Positions 18,175-27,009 of a stretch of DNA of 64,000 nt are shown in pieces. A program made the position numbers and the translations under genes. Origin of the DNA: Pseudanabaena mucicola str. Chao 1806 (GTDB lineage: Bacteria; Cyanobacteriota; Cyanobacteriia; Pseudanabaenales; Pseudanabaenaceae). Below the pieces are notes generated by a model. It had not been told where the DNA came from, searched no databases, and saw nothing but the letters and a program-made list of their open reading frames with translations. The stretch spans positions 961,001-1,025,000 of the forward strand of contig NZ_CP097329.1 in the NCBI RefSeq assembly GCF_030323025.1, written 5' to 3'. Every line of letters starts with the position of its first letter. The first letter of the stretch is position 1.

Positions 18175-18981
18175 ATGTTCAAACCAATTTTTGTTGATGC
18201 GCTCAAAGGATTAGCTCTGTCTCTGCCCGATCGCCTACTACCCGAATTAATCAAAATCATGGCGATGATTCCTAATCAGGATAAAGATCGCTCTTACTAT
18301 TGGAAATATTTGCTGTCACAAAAGGTGACATCGCAGGAATTACGCGATCGCCTATATAAATTTATTGCCATTTGGCAAGAACTGCATCCAGAGGTTAGCG
18401 CTGAGGCTTTGCATTTGGCTTTGCTGTCGGCGATGGAACTGGGGCGAGAGTTGCAAAAAAGTTATGAGGTACAGCCAATCTGGACGATGCCCGATCAGGC
18501 GGGGGAATGGAATCGGCAAACGGAACCGACGATTTTAGAATTAATCCATCAAAGTCGTGAGGAGCTATTGCTGATTAGCTTTGCGGTGTATGATATCCCT
18601 GAGATTGTGTCGGCGATGCGGAAGGCATTGGCGCGGCGAGTGATGATTACGATGATTGTGGAGATGCCCGAACGTGCTGATAAGGTTCCCTTTGGGGTGT
18701 TGCAGACTTTTCCTGCGGATATGATTGAGCAGTTACAGATTTATTATTGGGCGGTGGGTAAAAGACCTGTGAACTCAAAAGGGAAGTATGGATCTTTGCA
18801 TATTAAGGGAGTAATTAGCGATCGCCATCGGGTGTTAATCAGTAGCGCAAATCTGACAAAATATGCAATGGATTTAAATCTAGAGCTAGGGTTATTAACG
18901 GATCAGGCGAAGTTAGCCAAGCAGATTCACCGCACCTTTGATGTTTTAATTCGCGATCGCGTCTTGATTCCTTTTCGTTAG
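18175..18981 (+). CDS. drmC: DrmC, DISARM phospholipase-D-family protein
   Basis: I choose the ATG at 18175 (MFKPIFVDALKGLALSLPD), because the upstream 14 codons lie in a repeat. The 268-residue product has an N-terminal helical part. A PLD-like fold follows, with ELIHQSREELLLISFAVYD and a single HxKxxxxD site in LHIKGVISDRHR, then LISSANLTKYAMDLNLELG. One HKD motif per chain suggests a dimeric active site, as in Nuc-type enzymes. In DISARM this component was reported as not essential in at least one system. It closes the plus-strand arm. Confidence 0.92.
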   Translation: MFKPIFVDALKGLALSLPDRLLPELIKIMAMIPNQDKDRSYYWKYLLSQKVTSQELRDRLYKFIAIWQELHPEVSAEALHLALLSAMELGRELQKSYEVQPIWTMPDQAGEWNRQTEPTILELIHQSREELLLISFAVYDIPEIVSAMRKALARRVMITMIVEMPERADKVPFGVLQTFPADMIEQLQIYYWAVGKRPVNSKGKYGSLHIKGVISDRHRVLISSANLTKYAMDLNLELGLLTDQAKLAKQIHRTFDVLIRDRVLIPFR

Positions 18982-19147
18982 TTTTAATTTGTTGCGATAT
19001 GATTGGTTTAATGTTGCATGGAGCAGGCAAAATGACACAGGCAATTATTCATGATTCGAGCAAGCAAAATGCTCAAATTTCTGATAATTCTTCAAGTTAA
19101 CCGCGATGTGGAGGCAATTATGACAGTAAACTTTTGGGAATAACGCG

Positions 19148-19759
19148 ATGATTGCGAATCTTAAAAATAATTTCTTAACACCTGAAGAGTATTTGGCATG
19201 GGAAGCGGAGCAGCAGGTGCGCCATGAATATATTGATGGTCTGGTGTATGCGATGGCTGGTGGCACGATCGCTCACAATGATATCGCTTTAAATGTTTAC
19301 AATGCACTGCGATCGCATTTAAAAGCGATGGGATGTCGCATTAATGTCGCTGATGTGAAGGTGCAAGACAGGAATGCTTCAAAATATTTCTATCCTGATG
19401 TAGTAGTAAGTTGTCATGAGAGCGATCGCCAATCGCGTGAGGTGATTGCGTTCCCTAAGTTGATTATCGAAGTTCTATCACCAAGTACGGCGGGTTTTGA
19501 TCGGGGTGATAAGTTTAAATATTATCGGCGTTTTCCGAGTTTATTGGAGTATGTGTTGATTGATGCGGAGAAGATTAATATTGATGTGTATCGGCGGGAA
19601 GATATGGGTAAGTGGGTGTTGACGAGTTATCCAGAAGATTTTGAGGGAACTGATCATGCTGATTTGTTTGAGTTAACGAGTATTAATTTTCAATGCTCTT
19701 TGGCGTTGATTTATGAAGATGTGGAGTTGTTGCTAGTATCGGAGACTTATCAGGATTAA
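19148..19759 (+). CDS. Uma2-family (DUF820) protein
   Basis: The 203-residue product has the full short Uma2 form: FLTPEEYLAWEAEQQVRHEY, GLVYAMAGGTIAHNDIALN, NVADVKVQDRN, FYPDVVVSC, KLIIEVLSPSTAGFDRGDKF and YVLIDAEKINIDVYRR. The Asp of YPD and the Glu of IIEV are the conserved acidic residues. It is followed 4 bp later by the MNT gene, so the three genes 19148-20500 may form one transcript. Function of the family is not established. Confidence 0.9.
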   Translation: MIANLKNNFLTPEEYLAWEAEQQVRHEYIDGLVYAMAGGTIAHNDIALNVYNALRSHLKAMGCRINVADVKVQDRNASKYFYPDVVVSCHESDRQSREVIAFPKLIIEVLSPSTAGFDRGDKFKYYRRFPSLLEYVLIDAEKINIDVYRREDMGKWVLTSYPEDFEGTDHADLFELTSINFQCSLALIYEDVELLLVSETYQD

Positions 19760-19763
19760 TATT

Positions 19764-20126
19764 ATGAATGAATTGCGATCGCTTACTTTTGATGGCACGG
19801 TATTGATGCCCGATCGCCTCCAAACATTACTTACAGAGCTAAAGCTGAAATTACAGAAACTTTATGGCGATCGCCTATTTACATTGTTGCTTTATGGCTC
19901 GGTGGCAAGGGGTGAGGCGAATGCGGATTCGGATATTGATATTTTGGTGGTGCTACGCGATCGCGTAGCACCGATGTCAGAAATTCGACGGATGGCAGAT
20001 ATTAAGTTAGATTTTTTGCTGGAATTTGGCGAACTGCTTTCAATTATGCCTATGTCTTTGGATGAGTTTAATGACAATTCTGCTTCGTTTATAAATAGCA
20101 TTCGCCGAGATGGAATTTCTCTATGA
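19764..20126 (+). CDS. MNT-type nucleotidyltransferase (antitoxin-like partner of HEPN)
   Basis: The 120-residue protein has the polymerase-beta-like motif LLYGSVARGEANADSDIDIL, where GS and the Asp pair bind nucleotide and metal, and a later Asp in IKLDFLLEF. MNT proteins paired with HEPN proteins form type VII-like toxin-antitoxin modules, in which the MNT enzyme can AMPylate the HEPN toxin. It overlaps the HEPN gene by 4 bp (ATGA), showing tight coupling. Confidence 0.9.
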   Translation: MNELRSLTFDGTVLMPDRLQTLLTELKLKLQKLYGDRLFTLLLYGSVARGEANADSDIDILVVLRDRVAPMSEIRRMADIKLDFLLEFGELLSIMPMSLDEFNDNSASFINSIRRDGISL

Positions 20127-20500
20127 GCGACTTACAAAGGTTTATCGCATTATCCAAAGAAGAGTTAGAAACGGCGCAATTGCTTATAGATGCGAGGCGT
20201 TATCGTTTATGTTTGTCTCGTTCTTACTATGCAATGTACTATGCTGCTCAGGCGTTGTTGTTGTCAGAAGGTTTGGAAGTTTCTACTCATAAGGGTTTGA
20301 TTAAGTTATTTGGTTTACATTTTGTAAAAACGGGGAAGATTAGCGCCGATTTGGTAAAGTCTCTAGCAAGTGCCTATGACGATCGCCAATTGAGCGATTA
20401 CAATGTGCGGTTTGAGCCTGAAGAAAATGATGCACTAATGGCAATTGAGGAAGCAAAAAGATTTACGCAGGCAGTTTTTGTATTACTCAAAGTAGTTTAG
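20123..20500 (+). CDS. HEPN-domain protein (toxin-like partner of MNT)
   Basis: The 125-residue protein is all-helical with the HEPN landmarks RSYYAMYYAAQALLLSEG and HKGLIKLFGLHFVKTG, and ends ASAYDDRQLSDYNV. The RxxxxH RNase motif is not clearly present, so RNase activity is uncertain. Paired with the MNT gene upstream by a 4-bp overlap. It lies between drmC and drmMI, pointing toward the latter. Confidence 0.88.
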   Translation: MSDLQRFIALSKEELETAQLLIDARRYRLCLSRSYYAMYYAAQALLLSEGLEVSTHKGLIKLFGLHFVKTGKISADLVKSLASAYDDRQLSDYNVRFEPEENDALMAIEEAKRFTQAVFVLLKVV

Positions 20501-20591
20501 CCGCGATTGCGATGTGGATTGTGGCAATTGGCGAAAATACACGGGAGGCGATCGCTAGGCTTCGCCATGATGTTTTTTAATATTTTTTCAG

Positions 20592-20661
20592 GTAGGGGCA
20601 AAGCATTCCCATAGGGGTTGATGATGTTTACCGAAAGTTTGTCAATGGGAATGCTTTGCCC
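20592..20661. repeat. MITE-like repeat, GTAGGGGCAAAGCATT family
   Basis: GGTAGGGGCAAAGCATTCCC is mirrored by GGGAATGCTTTGCCC. The centre contains TTGATGATGTTTACCG. Same family as 17978. Confidence 0.85.
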
Positions 20662-20714
20662 AAATCTGGGGCGATCGCAGTTTGTCTGTGAGGGCGGGGG
20701 GACAAATGGCGAAA

Positions 20715-20852
20715 GAAGAGGATAAAGCATTTGCGAATAAAGGTTATTTATGATTGTTCAAGATTGTGGCGCAAATAGAAGAGGGTAAAGCATTTGCGAA
20801 TAAAGGTTATTTATGATTGTTCAAGATTGTGGCGCAAATGCTTTACCCCTAC
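20715..20852. repeat. Tandem duplicate of the GGGTAAAGCATTTGC repeat, 63-bp period
   Basis: Two copies of a 63-bp unit follow each other: each runs GGATAAAGCATTTGCGAATA or GGGTAAAGCATTTGCG, then AAGGTTATTTATGATTGTTC and GATTGTGGCGCAAAT. Only the second copy has the full right end GCTTTACCCCTACG. This looks like a repeat whose left part was duplicated. It overlaps the stop of drmMI by a few bases. Confidence 0.9.
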
Positions 20853-23800
20853 GATTGATTGATTTTGCCCAAAAGATTCATTTGCCTCTTATCAACGAAT
20901 TTTTCCTTTTTCCTTTTTCCTTTTTCCTTCCCAACTCCTGCCTTAACCTCTTCGGCATATCTCGCATGGTTGAGGGCAAGGAGGCGATCGAGGATGTCGC
21001 GGCGGGCGGTTTCGCTAATGGTAAATCTTAGTCCTTGTTTGGTTTGGTGGAAGTTGTGGTTTAGGGGATTGGTAATTGCGGATTGGTGATTGGTGATTGG
21101 TGATTGCGGATTGGTGATTGTTCCATTACCCATTACCAATTCCCCATTACCCATTACCAATTCCCCATCACCTATTACCAAATCTAGCCACCCATATGCT
21201 TTCATCACTGCATAATCCATCTGTATATGCAGTTCCCGAAGTTGCTGGATATCGGCGGCGGTGTCGTTGGGGTCGTGGAAGCGGTTATAGGTTTTGGTGA
21301 GTCCGAGTTGGGTGGTTTGCATGATCTGCTGACGATGGTTGTAATATTTCTCTCCTATTGTTTCTAGTTCTTTTTCTGTTTCTGGGGTGAGGGTTGGGAA
21401 TGGGAAGGTTTCAAGAACATCTGTTGGTGAATAGTTAATACCAGCATCTCTCATTGTTGAGCTATATTGCCAAGCCCAATGCACATGAATATCAGATTGA
21501 AGCAAAGAGAAATAGACGGAATTAGAATCAGGAAAAACAACTAACTTTTCATTAAATACATACTCGTTAGGCACAAATGAAAAAATGAGCATTTTAGAGA
21601 CGCGAGCGCAAACTAAAACCCGATCGCATTGGGCGATCGCCTCATAAAGTTCTTTTCGTGGTCCTCCGTAAAGCCACCAATCTCTGGCAATTGTCTTGTT
21701 AAAATGATTGATTGGTGGTTTAGTTATTCTTTCAGGCTTAACCAATCTCTCAACAATTTCTAGGCAATCAGGATAATCGGTCGCATAGGGCGCACCTTTA
21801 GGCTTTTTCGGATCATCATGTTCTGGTGACAATGCCCAATCAAAAAAGTTAATCACCCATCGCGAAGGAGATTGATCGTAATTGCTATTGACATCTGAAC
21901 CATTGAGATAAGGAAATAAAACATCTTTATTTTTAGAGTTCTTCGTAATTAAAGCTTTAGCTTCCTCTGGTTCAAGCACAAATCCCATTCCAACAACATT
22001 AGAACCTTGAAAAGATTTACTTTCATTTGCTTTCAATTTTTCAGGAGTTCCCATAGAATTACTGCTAACTGATAGATAGGACGTGATCCCATCAACTTCT
22101 TTCTCATTAATAAAATACTTGCCTTCCCAACCACCTTTTTTCGCCCAAACATAAGCAACCTCTAGCGCCGCAGTACCAGACCAAGGACGACTAGGCACAG
22201 AACGATAGATTTCCCCTATTTTTACTACTTGATCTAACCCAATTTCTCTTGTATCACCTTGCGCGATGGTATTTGTAGCAACTAAACCAAAACATCCATC
22301 TTGCTTCAATAAATTGATAACCCGCAAAAAGAAATAAGCGCAAAAATCAGCTGTTCCTCGATTACCTCTAATTCCACTAGCTAGATGGTTAACAAGATAA
22401 TCACGATAAGCACCTCCAAAATTAGGGAACAATTTCAGTCCACCCATAAACGGCGGATTGCCACAAATTGCATCAAAACCGCTCCCTTCGGCTCCGCTCA
22501 GGGTGCGGTGGTCAGATAACTTACGCTGGCTGAGCGAAGCCGAAGCCAAAACCACACTAGCCCCTAAAAACACCTCTGGAAACTCCAACTCCCAATGAAA
22601 CGGGCGCAACGCCTCCAAATTAGGCAAAATCTCACGCTGCGAATCGCTCACACTCATATCACCATTCGCCACCAACAGCAACTCACGGCGCAAATCATCC
22701 TGCTGCGACCTCTTGCAACTCGCCAAATACGACATCACCAACAAATCCGCCCGATCCTTCAGATCCTTTAACCGCGCTTGCGACTCCATTAAAAGCAACT
22801 CCTTCTTTACCCGATCGCCCAATGAATTGACAGCAAAACTCTCAAGCTGCATCCGCTTAGAAATAGCCTCCCGAATCCGATTCCACACCTCATTAATCCC
22901 CATTCCCAATTGATGAATATGACTCGACACATCCAAATCCCAAAACCGCAACTGCTCCACCGTCACCCCCACCAACGAATCCCCACACCGCAACGCATGA
23001 TCCACAAACGTAAACGGCTTATCCTTCTGCAAAGTCTCCAACCATAACGACAACTTCGCCATCTCCACCGCCAAAGGATTCTTATCCACCCCATACACAC
23101 AACGCTCCGCAATCAACCGCTTCGCCACAATCAAGCGATCAGCCTCATCATCAGGAATCAAAGGCTCATCCAGATCAGGCTTAGAAACATTTCCGAAGAC
23201 AGTGAAGACAGCCCTCACCCCCAGCCCCTCTCCCAGAGGGAGAGGGGAGCCAGAAAGATCTCTTGTTCCCCCTCTCCCAAGGGGCGAGGGGGCTAGGGGG
23301 TGAGGGCTTCCCAACCTCTCCCAACTCTCCAACAACCGCGCCGCCAAATACCGACAAACCTGCACCAAAAACGCCCCCGAACCCATCGTCGGATCGCAAA
23401 TTTTTAAACTCAAAATCTCCTGCGGCGACCTTAACCTCCATTCCGCCTGCGGCAAACCCTCACTCACCCCCACATACACCAACGGCTCCAACGTATAGCG
23501 CACAATCTCCTCCGTCAAAGCCTTCGGCGTATAGTGAGTCCCCGACTCCCGCCGATCTGTCCCCGCCGTCACATACACCGACCCTGCACTAATAATCACA
23601 GGATACTCCCGCGAATCCTTCCGAATTAACCGATAAAAAGGCTTAACCCGATGCCAAAGCGCCAGATCATTGCCACAACGAGTTAAATAACGCGATTCTT
23701 CGTAATGGGACAAATTGGTAATTGGTGATTGCGGGTTGGTAATTGGTGATTGGTAATCGGTGATTGGCTTACTTTGCATTCCCAATTCCCCATCACCCAT

Positions 23801-25336
23801 CACCAATTCCCGATTCCCAATTCCCAATTCCCGATCAAAACTAAGCAACTTTTTCAACGCCGCCTCACCCCTTCCCGTCTCCTTCTTCAGAAACTTGAGC
23901 AACACCTCCTCACCCTGCGCCGCCAACGCCTCCAAATCCTCTAATAAAATCTCAGGTTCCTTATTTTTTGTCCCCTCCAAACCCAAAACCGTCGAATTAG
24001 ACCGCACCGCCTGATGATCCAGCAAACCCTCATAGACATGACCGATCTGCTCCACCTCGATCGCCTTGAAACTCAAACGGCGCGGCTCAAAACCACCCCC
24101 CGCCACCTTGATTCTCAGGATTTGCAACGACTCCAACAAATGTAACACCGTGCGATTATCCACAGCGATCGGTTCATCATGCCCCTCAAAACGTCCCTCC
24201 AAAAATGGAAACGCATCAGGATCAAACAAATTGCCACCATAGGCAGGCAGCTTAAAATTAGGATGATAAACACCCCCATGCACCGCCCGAAATAGCGCCA
24301 TCAACCGACACCAAGCATCATGGCGACGTTCTAAGATCTCCTCACCACTATGATCGGCGATCGCCCGCAAACTCTCCTGCAAAGTCGAAACCGCATAATT
24401 CTTGTCATAGCGCTCCTCACCCAATAGCAATAAGCCACGCTCCTCCGCACATAGCAAAAACACCAAGCGCATCATCACAAAACAAGCCGCCTGATATAGC
24501 TCCTGCGTCGATACCCCCGCCAACATTCGCCCCTGATGATCCGTATCAATTTCCGCTAACTTTTGAATCAGGATTTCGACCGCCTTGCGTACCTGTAGCC
24601 CCAGCTGATCGGTAACTTCCTGTTGCGAATTTTTGGAGCGATCGCACAGACTCACCAAAGTATCCTGCTCCTGCACCCCAAAGAAGCGCTCCACCCCCAG
24701 CAAATCCCGAAAAGCGCGTAAAGTAATCTTCTCCTCAATCCAAATATTCGCATACCAAGAAACCGTCGATGAAGTCCCACCCTGCGGCGCATAGACCAGC
24801 ATCCATTCTTCACCATTAGTAATCAATCCCAAACTCACCCGCAGCCCCCGCAATAGCTCCACCATCCGCGTCACAGGCGAAGCCGACCAATTGGAACTTC
24901 TAGTTATGCCCTTATAAGTTCCCTCCAATTTTTGATTTGGTTCAAAAATCTGAATCAACAACTCAGGCTTATTTGCCCTCTGAGGATCACGCGGATCGAC
25001 CAATACCCAATCAGGAATCAGCGTTTCCTGTTGCTGCTCCAACCGCACCCGCCAATGCTCGCCAATCTCCTGCCCCGTTTTCAAATATTCCTGCGGATAG
25101 CCCAAAGTATTTAGCAACACCCATTCCACCCATACACGATGAATCTCTTGATCAATAGAGCGATCGCGCTGTTCCTGTCCCCACTCCGCATAAACCTGTT
25201 TCAAGAGCGCAAAATGCTCGCTATCATGGGCGCTCAACCCCTGCGGAAATACCTCTAGCAATACCTCCATACTCAAAAATGAGCCAACAATATCAAGGAG
25301 GCTTAACCATTCAGCATGATGACGGGCGATCGACAT
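20849..25336 (-). CDS. drmMI: DrmMI-type adenine-specific DNA methyltransferase (class 1 DISARM)
   Basis: The 1495-residue product is a large Eco57I/PglX-like N6-adenine methylase. SAM motif I is DPTMGSGAFL (Asp648) and catalytic motif IV is NPPFMGG (Asn960). Its N-terminal part (QQETLIPDWVLVDPRDPQ) resembles the recognition or regulatory part of such enzymes. In class 1 DISARM this methylase marks host DNA. Three stretches are unlike the family and match intergenic repeats of this genome: residues about 501-542, 677-709 and 1387-1425. The C-terminal tail (EKGKRKKEKF) is also read from a TTTTTCC-type repeat. The frame stays open throughout. It points toward drmC, opposite to the drmA arm. Confidence 0.88.
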   Translation of the reverse strand: MSIARHHAEWLSLLDIVGSFLSMEVLLEVFPQGLSAHDSEHFALLKQVYAEWGQEQRDRSIDQEIHRVWVEWVLLNTLGYPQEYLKTGQEIGEHWRVRLEQQQETLIPDWVLVDPRDPQRANKPELLIQIFEPNQKLEGTYKGITRSSNWSASPVTRMVELLRGLRVSLGLITNGEEWMLVYAPQGGTSSTVSWYANIWIEEKITLRAFRDLLGVERFFGVQEQDTLVSLCDRSKNSQQEVTDQLGLQVRKAVEILIQKLAEIDTDHQGRMLAGVSTQELYQAACFVMMRLVFLLCAEERGLLLLGEERYDKNYAVSTLQESLRAIADHSGEEILERRHDAWCRLMALFRAVHGGVYHPNFKLPAYGGNLFDPDAFPFLEGRFEGHDEPIAVDNRTVLHLLESLQILRIKVAGGGFEPRRLSFKAIEVEQIGHVYEGLLDHQAVRSNSTVLGLEGTKNKEPEILLEDLEALAAQGEEVLLKFLKKETGRGEAALKKLLSFDRELGIGNRELVMGDGELGMQSKPITDYQSPITNPQSPITNLSHYEESRYLTRCGNDLALWHRVKPFYRLIRKDSREYPVIISAGSVYVTAGTDRRESGTHYTPKALTEEIVRYTLEPLVYVGVSEGLPQAEWRLRSPQEILSLKICDPTMGSGAFLVQVCRYLAARLLESWERLGSPHPLAPSPLGRGGTRDLSGSPLPLGEGLGVRAVFTVFGNVSKPDLDEPLIPDDEADRLIVAKRLIAERCVYGVDKNPLAVEMAKLSLWLETLQKDKPFTFVDHALRCGDSLVGVTVEQLRFWDLDVSSHIHQLGMGINEVWNRIREAISKRMQLESFAVNSLGDRVKKELLLMESQARLKDLKDRADLLVMSYLASCKRSQQDDLRRELLLVANGDMSVSDSQREILPNLEALRPFHWELEFPEVFLGASVVLASASLSQRKLSDHRTLSGAEGSGFDAICGNPPFMGGLKLFPNFGGAYRDYLVNHLASGIRGNRGTADFCAYFFLRVINLLKQDGCFGLVATNTIAQGDTREIGLDQVVKIGEIYRSVPSRPWSGTAALEVAYVWAKKGGWEGKYFINEKEVDGITSYLSVSSNSMGTPEKLKANESKSFQGSNVVGMGFVLEPEEAKALITKNSKNKDVLFPYLNGSDVNSNYDQSPSRWVINFFDWALSPEHDDPKKPKGAPYATDYPDCLEIVERLVKPERITKPPINHFNKTIARDWWLYGGPRKELYEAIAQCDRVLVCARVSKMLIFSFVPNEYVFNEKLVVFPDSNSVYFSLLQSDIHVHWAWQYSSTMRDAGINYSPTDVLETFPFPTLTPETEKELETIGEKYYNHRQQIMQTTQLGLTKTYNRFHDPNDTAADIQQLRELHIQMDYAVMKAYGWLDLVIGDGELVMGNGELVMGNGTITNPQSPITNHQSAITNPLNHNFHQTKQGLRFTISETARRDILDRLLALNHARYAEEVKAGVGKEKGKRKKEKFVDKRQMNLLGKINQS
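21062..21178. repeat. In-frame GATTGGTGATTGG / CCATTACCCATTACC repeat in drmMI (3' part)
   Basis: Clustered GGATTGGTGATTGGTGATTG and CCCATTACCAATTCCCCATT units lie within the methylase frame and read as Gly/Asn/Asp-rich units (MGNGELVMGNG, ITNPQSPITN). The same repeat type lies at 23711. It is a common low-complexity repeat of cyanobacterial intergenic DNA. Confidence 0.88.
23210..23307. repeat. In-frame CTCACCCCCAGCCCCTCTCC repeat in drmMI (middle)
   Basis: The segment matches the GC-rich palindromic core of the MITE-like repeats at 17791 and 40601. Read in the methylase frame it gives HPLAPSPLGRGG ... SPLPLGEGLGVRA, about 30 extra residues shortly after SAM motif I, without frame loss. Confidence 0.88.
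23711..23836. repeat. In-frame GGTAATTGGTGATTG / CCCAATTCCCGATT repeat in drmMI (5' part)
   Basis: Read in frame this gives GIGNRELVMGDGELGMQS and ITDYQSPITNPQSPITN, about 40 residues placed before motif I. It matches the insertion at 21062. Confidence 0.88.
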
Positions 25337-25387
25337 AGATTTAGACGTGATGTAAATATATTAAAAATATTAAAAAATTAAAATCTC

Positions 25388-25458
25388 GTAGGGGTAGAGC
25401 ATTTGCGTATTAAGGTTTTCTTTGAATTTCTAAATTGTCGCGCAAATGCTCTACCCTC
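25388..25458. repeat. MITE-like repeat, GTAGGGGTAGAGCATTTGCG family
   Basis: GTAGGGGTAGAGCATTTGCG is mirrored by CGCGCAAATGCTCTACCC. It lies in the drmMI leader, between the methylase start and the DUF433 gene. Another fragment (GGGGCAAAGCATTG) is at 25504. Confidence 0.85.
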
Positions 25459-25529
25459 TTCATTCTCGCGCAGTTGAATAGATAGTTGATTATAGCGAGG
25501 GTTTGGGGCAAAGCATTGTCGTTAGAGAT

Positions 25530-25718
25530 TTAAGCTGCATAAGATAGAGCCGCAAAAATATCTTCTTTCTCTAAATAAGGATAAGCCTCCAAAATTTTAT
25601 CAGGAGAATAGCCAGCCGCCACCAGCCCCACGATAGTTCCCACTGTGATCCTCATTCCTCTTATACAGGGCTTACCACCCATCACCGCAGGATTAAACGT
25701 AATTCGTTGTAATTTCAT
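25530..25718 (-). CDS. DUF433 protein (antitoxin-like)
   Basis: The 62-residue product is a complete DUF433 protein: RITFNPAVMGGKPCIRGMRI, VGTIVGLVAAGYSPDKIL and YPYLEKEDIFAALSYAA. DUF433 has a winged-helix-like fold and is often paired with a DUF5615/PIN-like gene as a toxin-antitoxin module. No such partner is visible next to it here; the upstream neighbour is a broken DUF29 gene. Orphan antitoxin or remnant. Confidence 0.88.
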   Translation of the reverse strand: MKLQRITFNPAVMGGKPCIRGMRITVGTIVGLVAAGYSPDKILEAYPYLEKEDIFAALSYAA

Positions 25719-25732
25719 TAGTTGATATCTCC

Positions 25733-26158
25733 TTAATTAACTTCGTTAACTTGCTCAAAAATTTGATTAATCGTAAAGGGACAAACTTCAGGAAATAGAT
25801 TTAAACCCGTCTCTCTTTCCGCCGCAATTACCGCCAACTTATACACCTTATCTAGCCGAGAAACCAGATGCGCTTTGAGACTAGGACTATCTTCTAGCAT
25901 TGATTGTAGTCGCATTCTCTGCTCCTTAATCGTCAATTCTCAACTCCGTGATCGCAGATTTGGCTGAAAGTTCCACTTTAATAGGTGCATAATCAAAACT
26001 TCCAAACGACTTTCTAAAGCTCTTTTTTCAGAACGACCCATATCGGCAATTTCTTCAGCTAAATGTTGCAGGTCAAGGGCTTCAAATTGTCCTAATTGCA
26101 AAAACTGCGCCTGATCCTGAGTCCAAGCATAAAAATCGCGATCGTAAGTGCTAGTCAT
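25733..26158 (-). pseudogene. DUF29 gene interrupted by one in-frame TGA
   Basis: Two frames, 26158-25940 and 25936-25733, are in the same reading frame, separated by TGA (25942-25940) and GAA. Joined, they give a normal DUF29 protein of about 140 residues: DRDFYAWTQDQAQFL, LAEEIADMGRSEKRALESR, MHLLKWNFQPNLRSRS, stop, then ELTIKEQRMRLQSMLEDSPS and GLNLFPEVCPFTINQ. Family members usually have Trp where the TGA stands (SWxLTIKEQR), so TGG to TGA is the likely lesion. An internal TTG restart for the second half is possible but unproven. Confidence 0.85.
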
Positions 26159-26308
26159 GACAATAGCTCCATTGAAACTACATACATCTTAAATCACGAC
26201 TGTTAAAATGTTTACAATACCGATTGATTTATTAGACAATCTACTCGTTTTTTTAAGTTAAAATCAGAGCATATAAACCTTTTAATCTATAGTTAACGCC
26301 CAAAAGCC

Positions 26309-26563
26309 ATGCAAGTTACTATTGAAATATCCGATGAAATAGCATTACAGGCAAATCGAACAGGATTTTCTGTGCAAGAATTTATCACGCAAGCAATTCA
26401 AAAATATATACATCAAGAAGTTCCTTTAGTTAATACCCAAACTTGGCAACTGTGTGGCGGATTGCAGGTTAAGAATAATCTAGATGTAGCGATTCATAAC
26501 GATCTAAATGTGGTTACAAACTATGCTGAGAGTATTGATGACGTTCTTTATGGCAATTTGTGA
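26309..26563 (+). CDS. Probable antitoxin of a VapBC-like pair
   Basis: The 84-residue product opens MQVTIEISDEIALQANRTGF, a form seen in many cyanobacterial antitoxin-like proteins preceding PIN-domain genes. It has no strong family signature beyond that. Its stop codon TGA shares bases with the ATG of the PIN gene, so the two are translationally coupled. The role is inferred from this pairing. Confidence 0.75.
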   Translation: MQVTIEISDEIALQANRTGFSVQEFITQAIQKYIHQEVPLVNTQTWQLCGGLQVKNNLDVAIHNDLNVVTNYAESIDDVLYGNL

Positions 26564-26967
26564 TGACAGAAGTTCTAGTTGATACATCAGCACTAATTGC
26601 TTTTTTTGTTGGCTCCGAGAAACACCATCTAGCTGTAAAAAACTATTTCTTATCCAATTCTGATTCAAAATGGGTAATTCTCTCAACAGTTTTTGATGAG
26701 ACAGTGACATGGCTTCGAGTCAAGATTTCAATTCGTGATTCTATTGCTGTTGGACGGCTATTACGTCAAGAGCATCGTTATGTTCCTTTATCGGAAACTG
26801 ATGATCTCGCCACTTGGGAAGCATTTTCTCGTTATGACGACAAAGCTTGGAGTTATACGGATTGTTCATTGTTGGTAATGTCTCAGCGTTTAAATATCCC
26901 TACTGTCGTAGCTCTAGATGATCACATTCGACAAATGCGTGGTTTAGGTGTCAATTGCGTTCCCTAG
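26563..26967 (+). CDS. PIN-domain protein (VapC-like RNase toxin)
   Basis: The ATG at 26563 (a GTG at 26560 is an alternative) opens a 134-residue PIN domain. Acidic residues fall where expected: Asp7 in VLVDTSALIAF, Glu in FDETVTWL, and Asp in SYTDCSLLVM and ALDDHI. PIN toxins of this type cleave RNA. It follows its presumed antitoxin with overlap and ends at the hairpin that also serves the convergent drmD gene. Confidence 0.88.
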   Translation: MTEVLVDTSALIAFFVGSEKHHLAVKNYFLSNSDSKWVILSTVFDETVTWLRVKISIRDSIAVGRLLRQEHRYVPLSETDDLATWEAFSRYDDKAWSYTDCSLLVMSQRLNIPTVVALDDHIRQMRGLGVNCVP

Positions 26968-26991
26968 CGATTTGCGCCGCGCAAATCGCTA
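26967..26991. terminator. Hairpin between the PIN gene and drmD
   Basis: Arms AGCGATTTGCG and CGCAAATCGCT meet over a small loop, followed by ATATTGAACTCACGTTAA. A fragment of the same repeat (GCCGCGCAAATAGCG ... GAACTCATGT) is at 1094-1122. It lies between two convergent genes and is a likely bidirectional stop, though it lacks a long T-run. Confidence 0.65.
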
Positions 26992-27009
26992 TATTGAACT
27001 CACGTTAAA

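Noticed and set aside
20849-25336. BREX PglX instead of DISARM methylase
   Set aside because: No brxA, brxB, brxC, pglZ or brxL is present, while drmA, drmB, drmC and drmD are.
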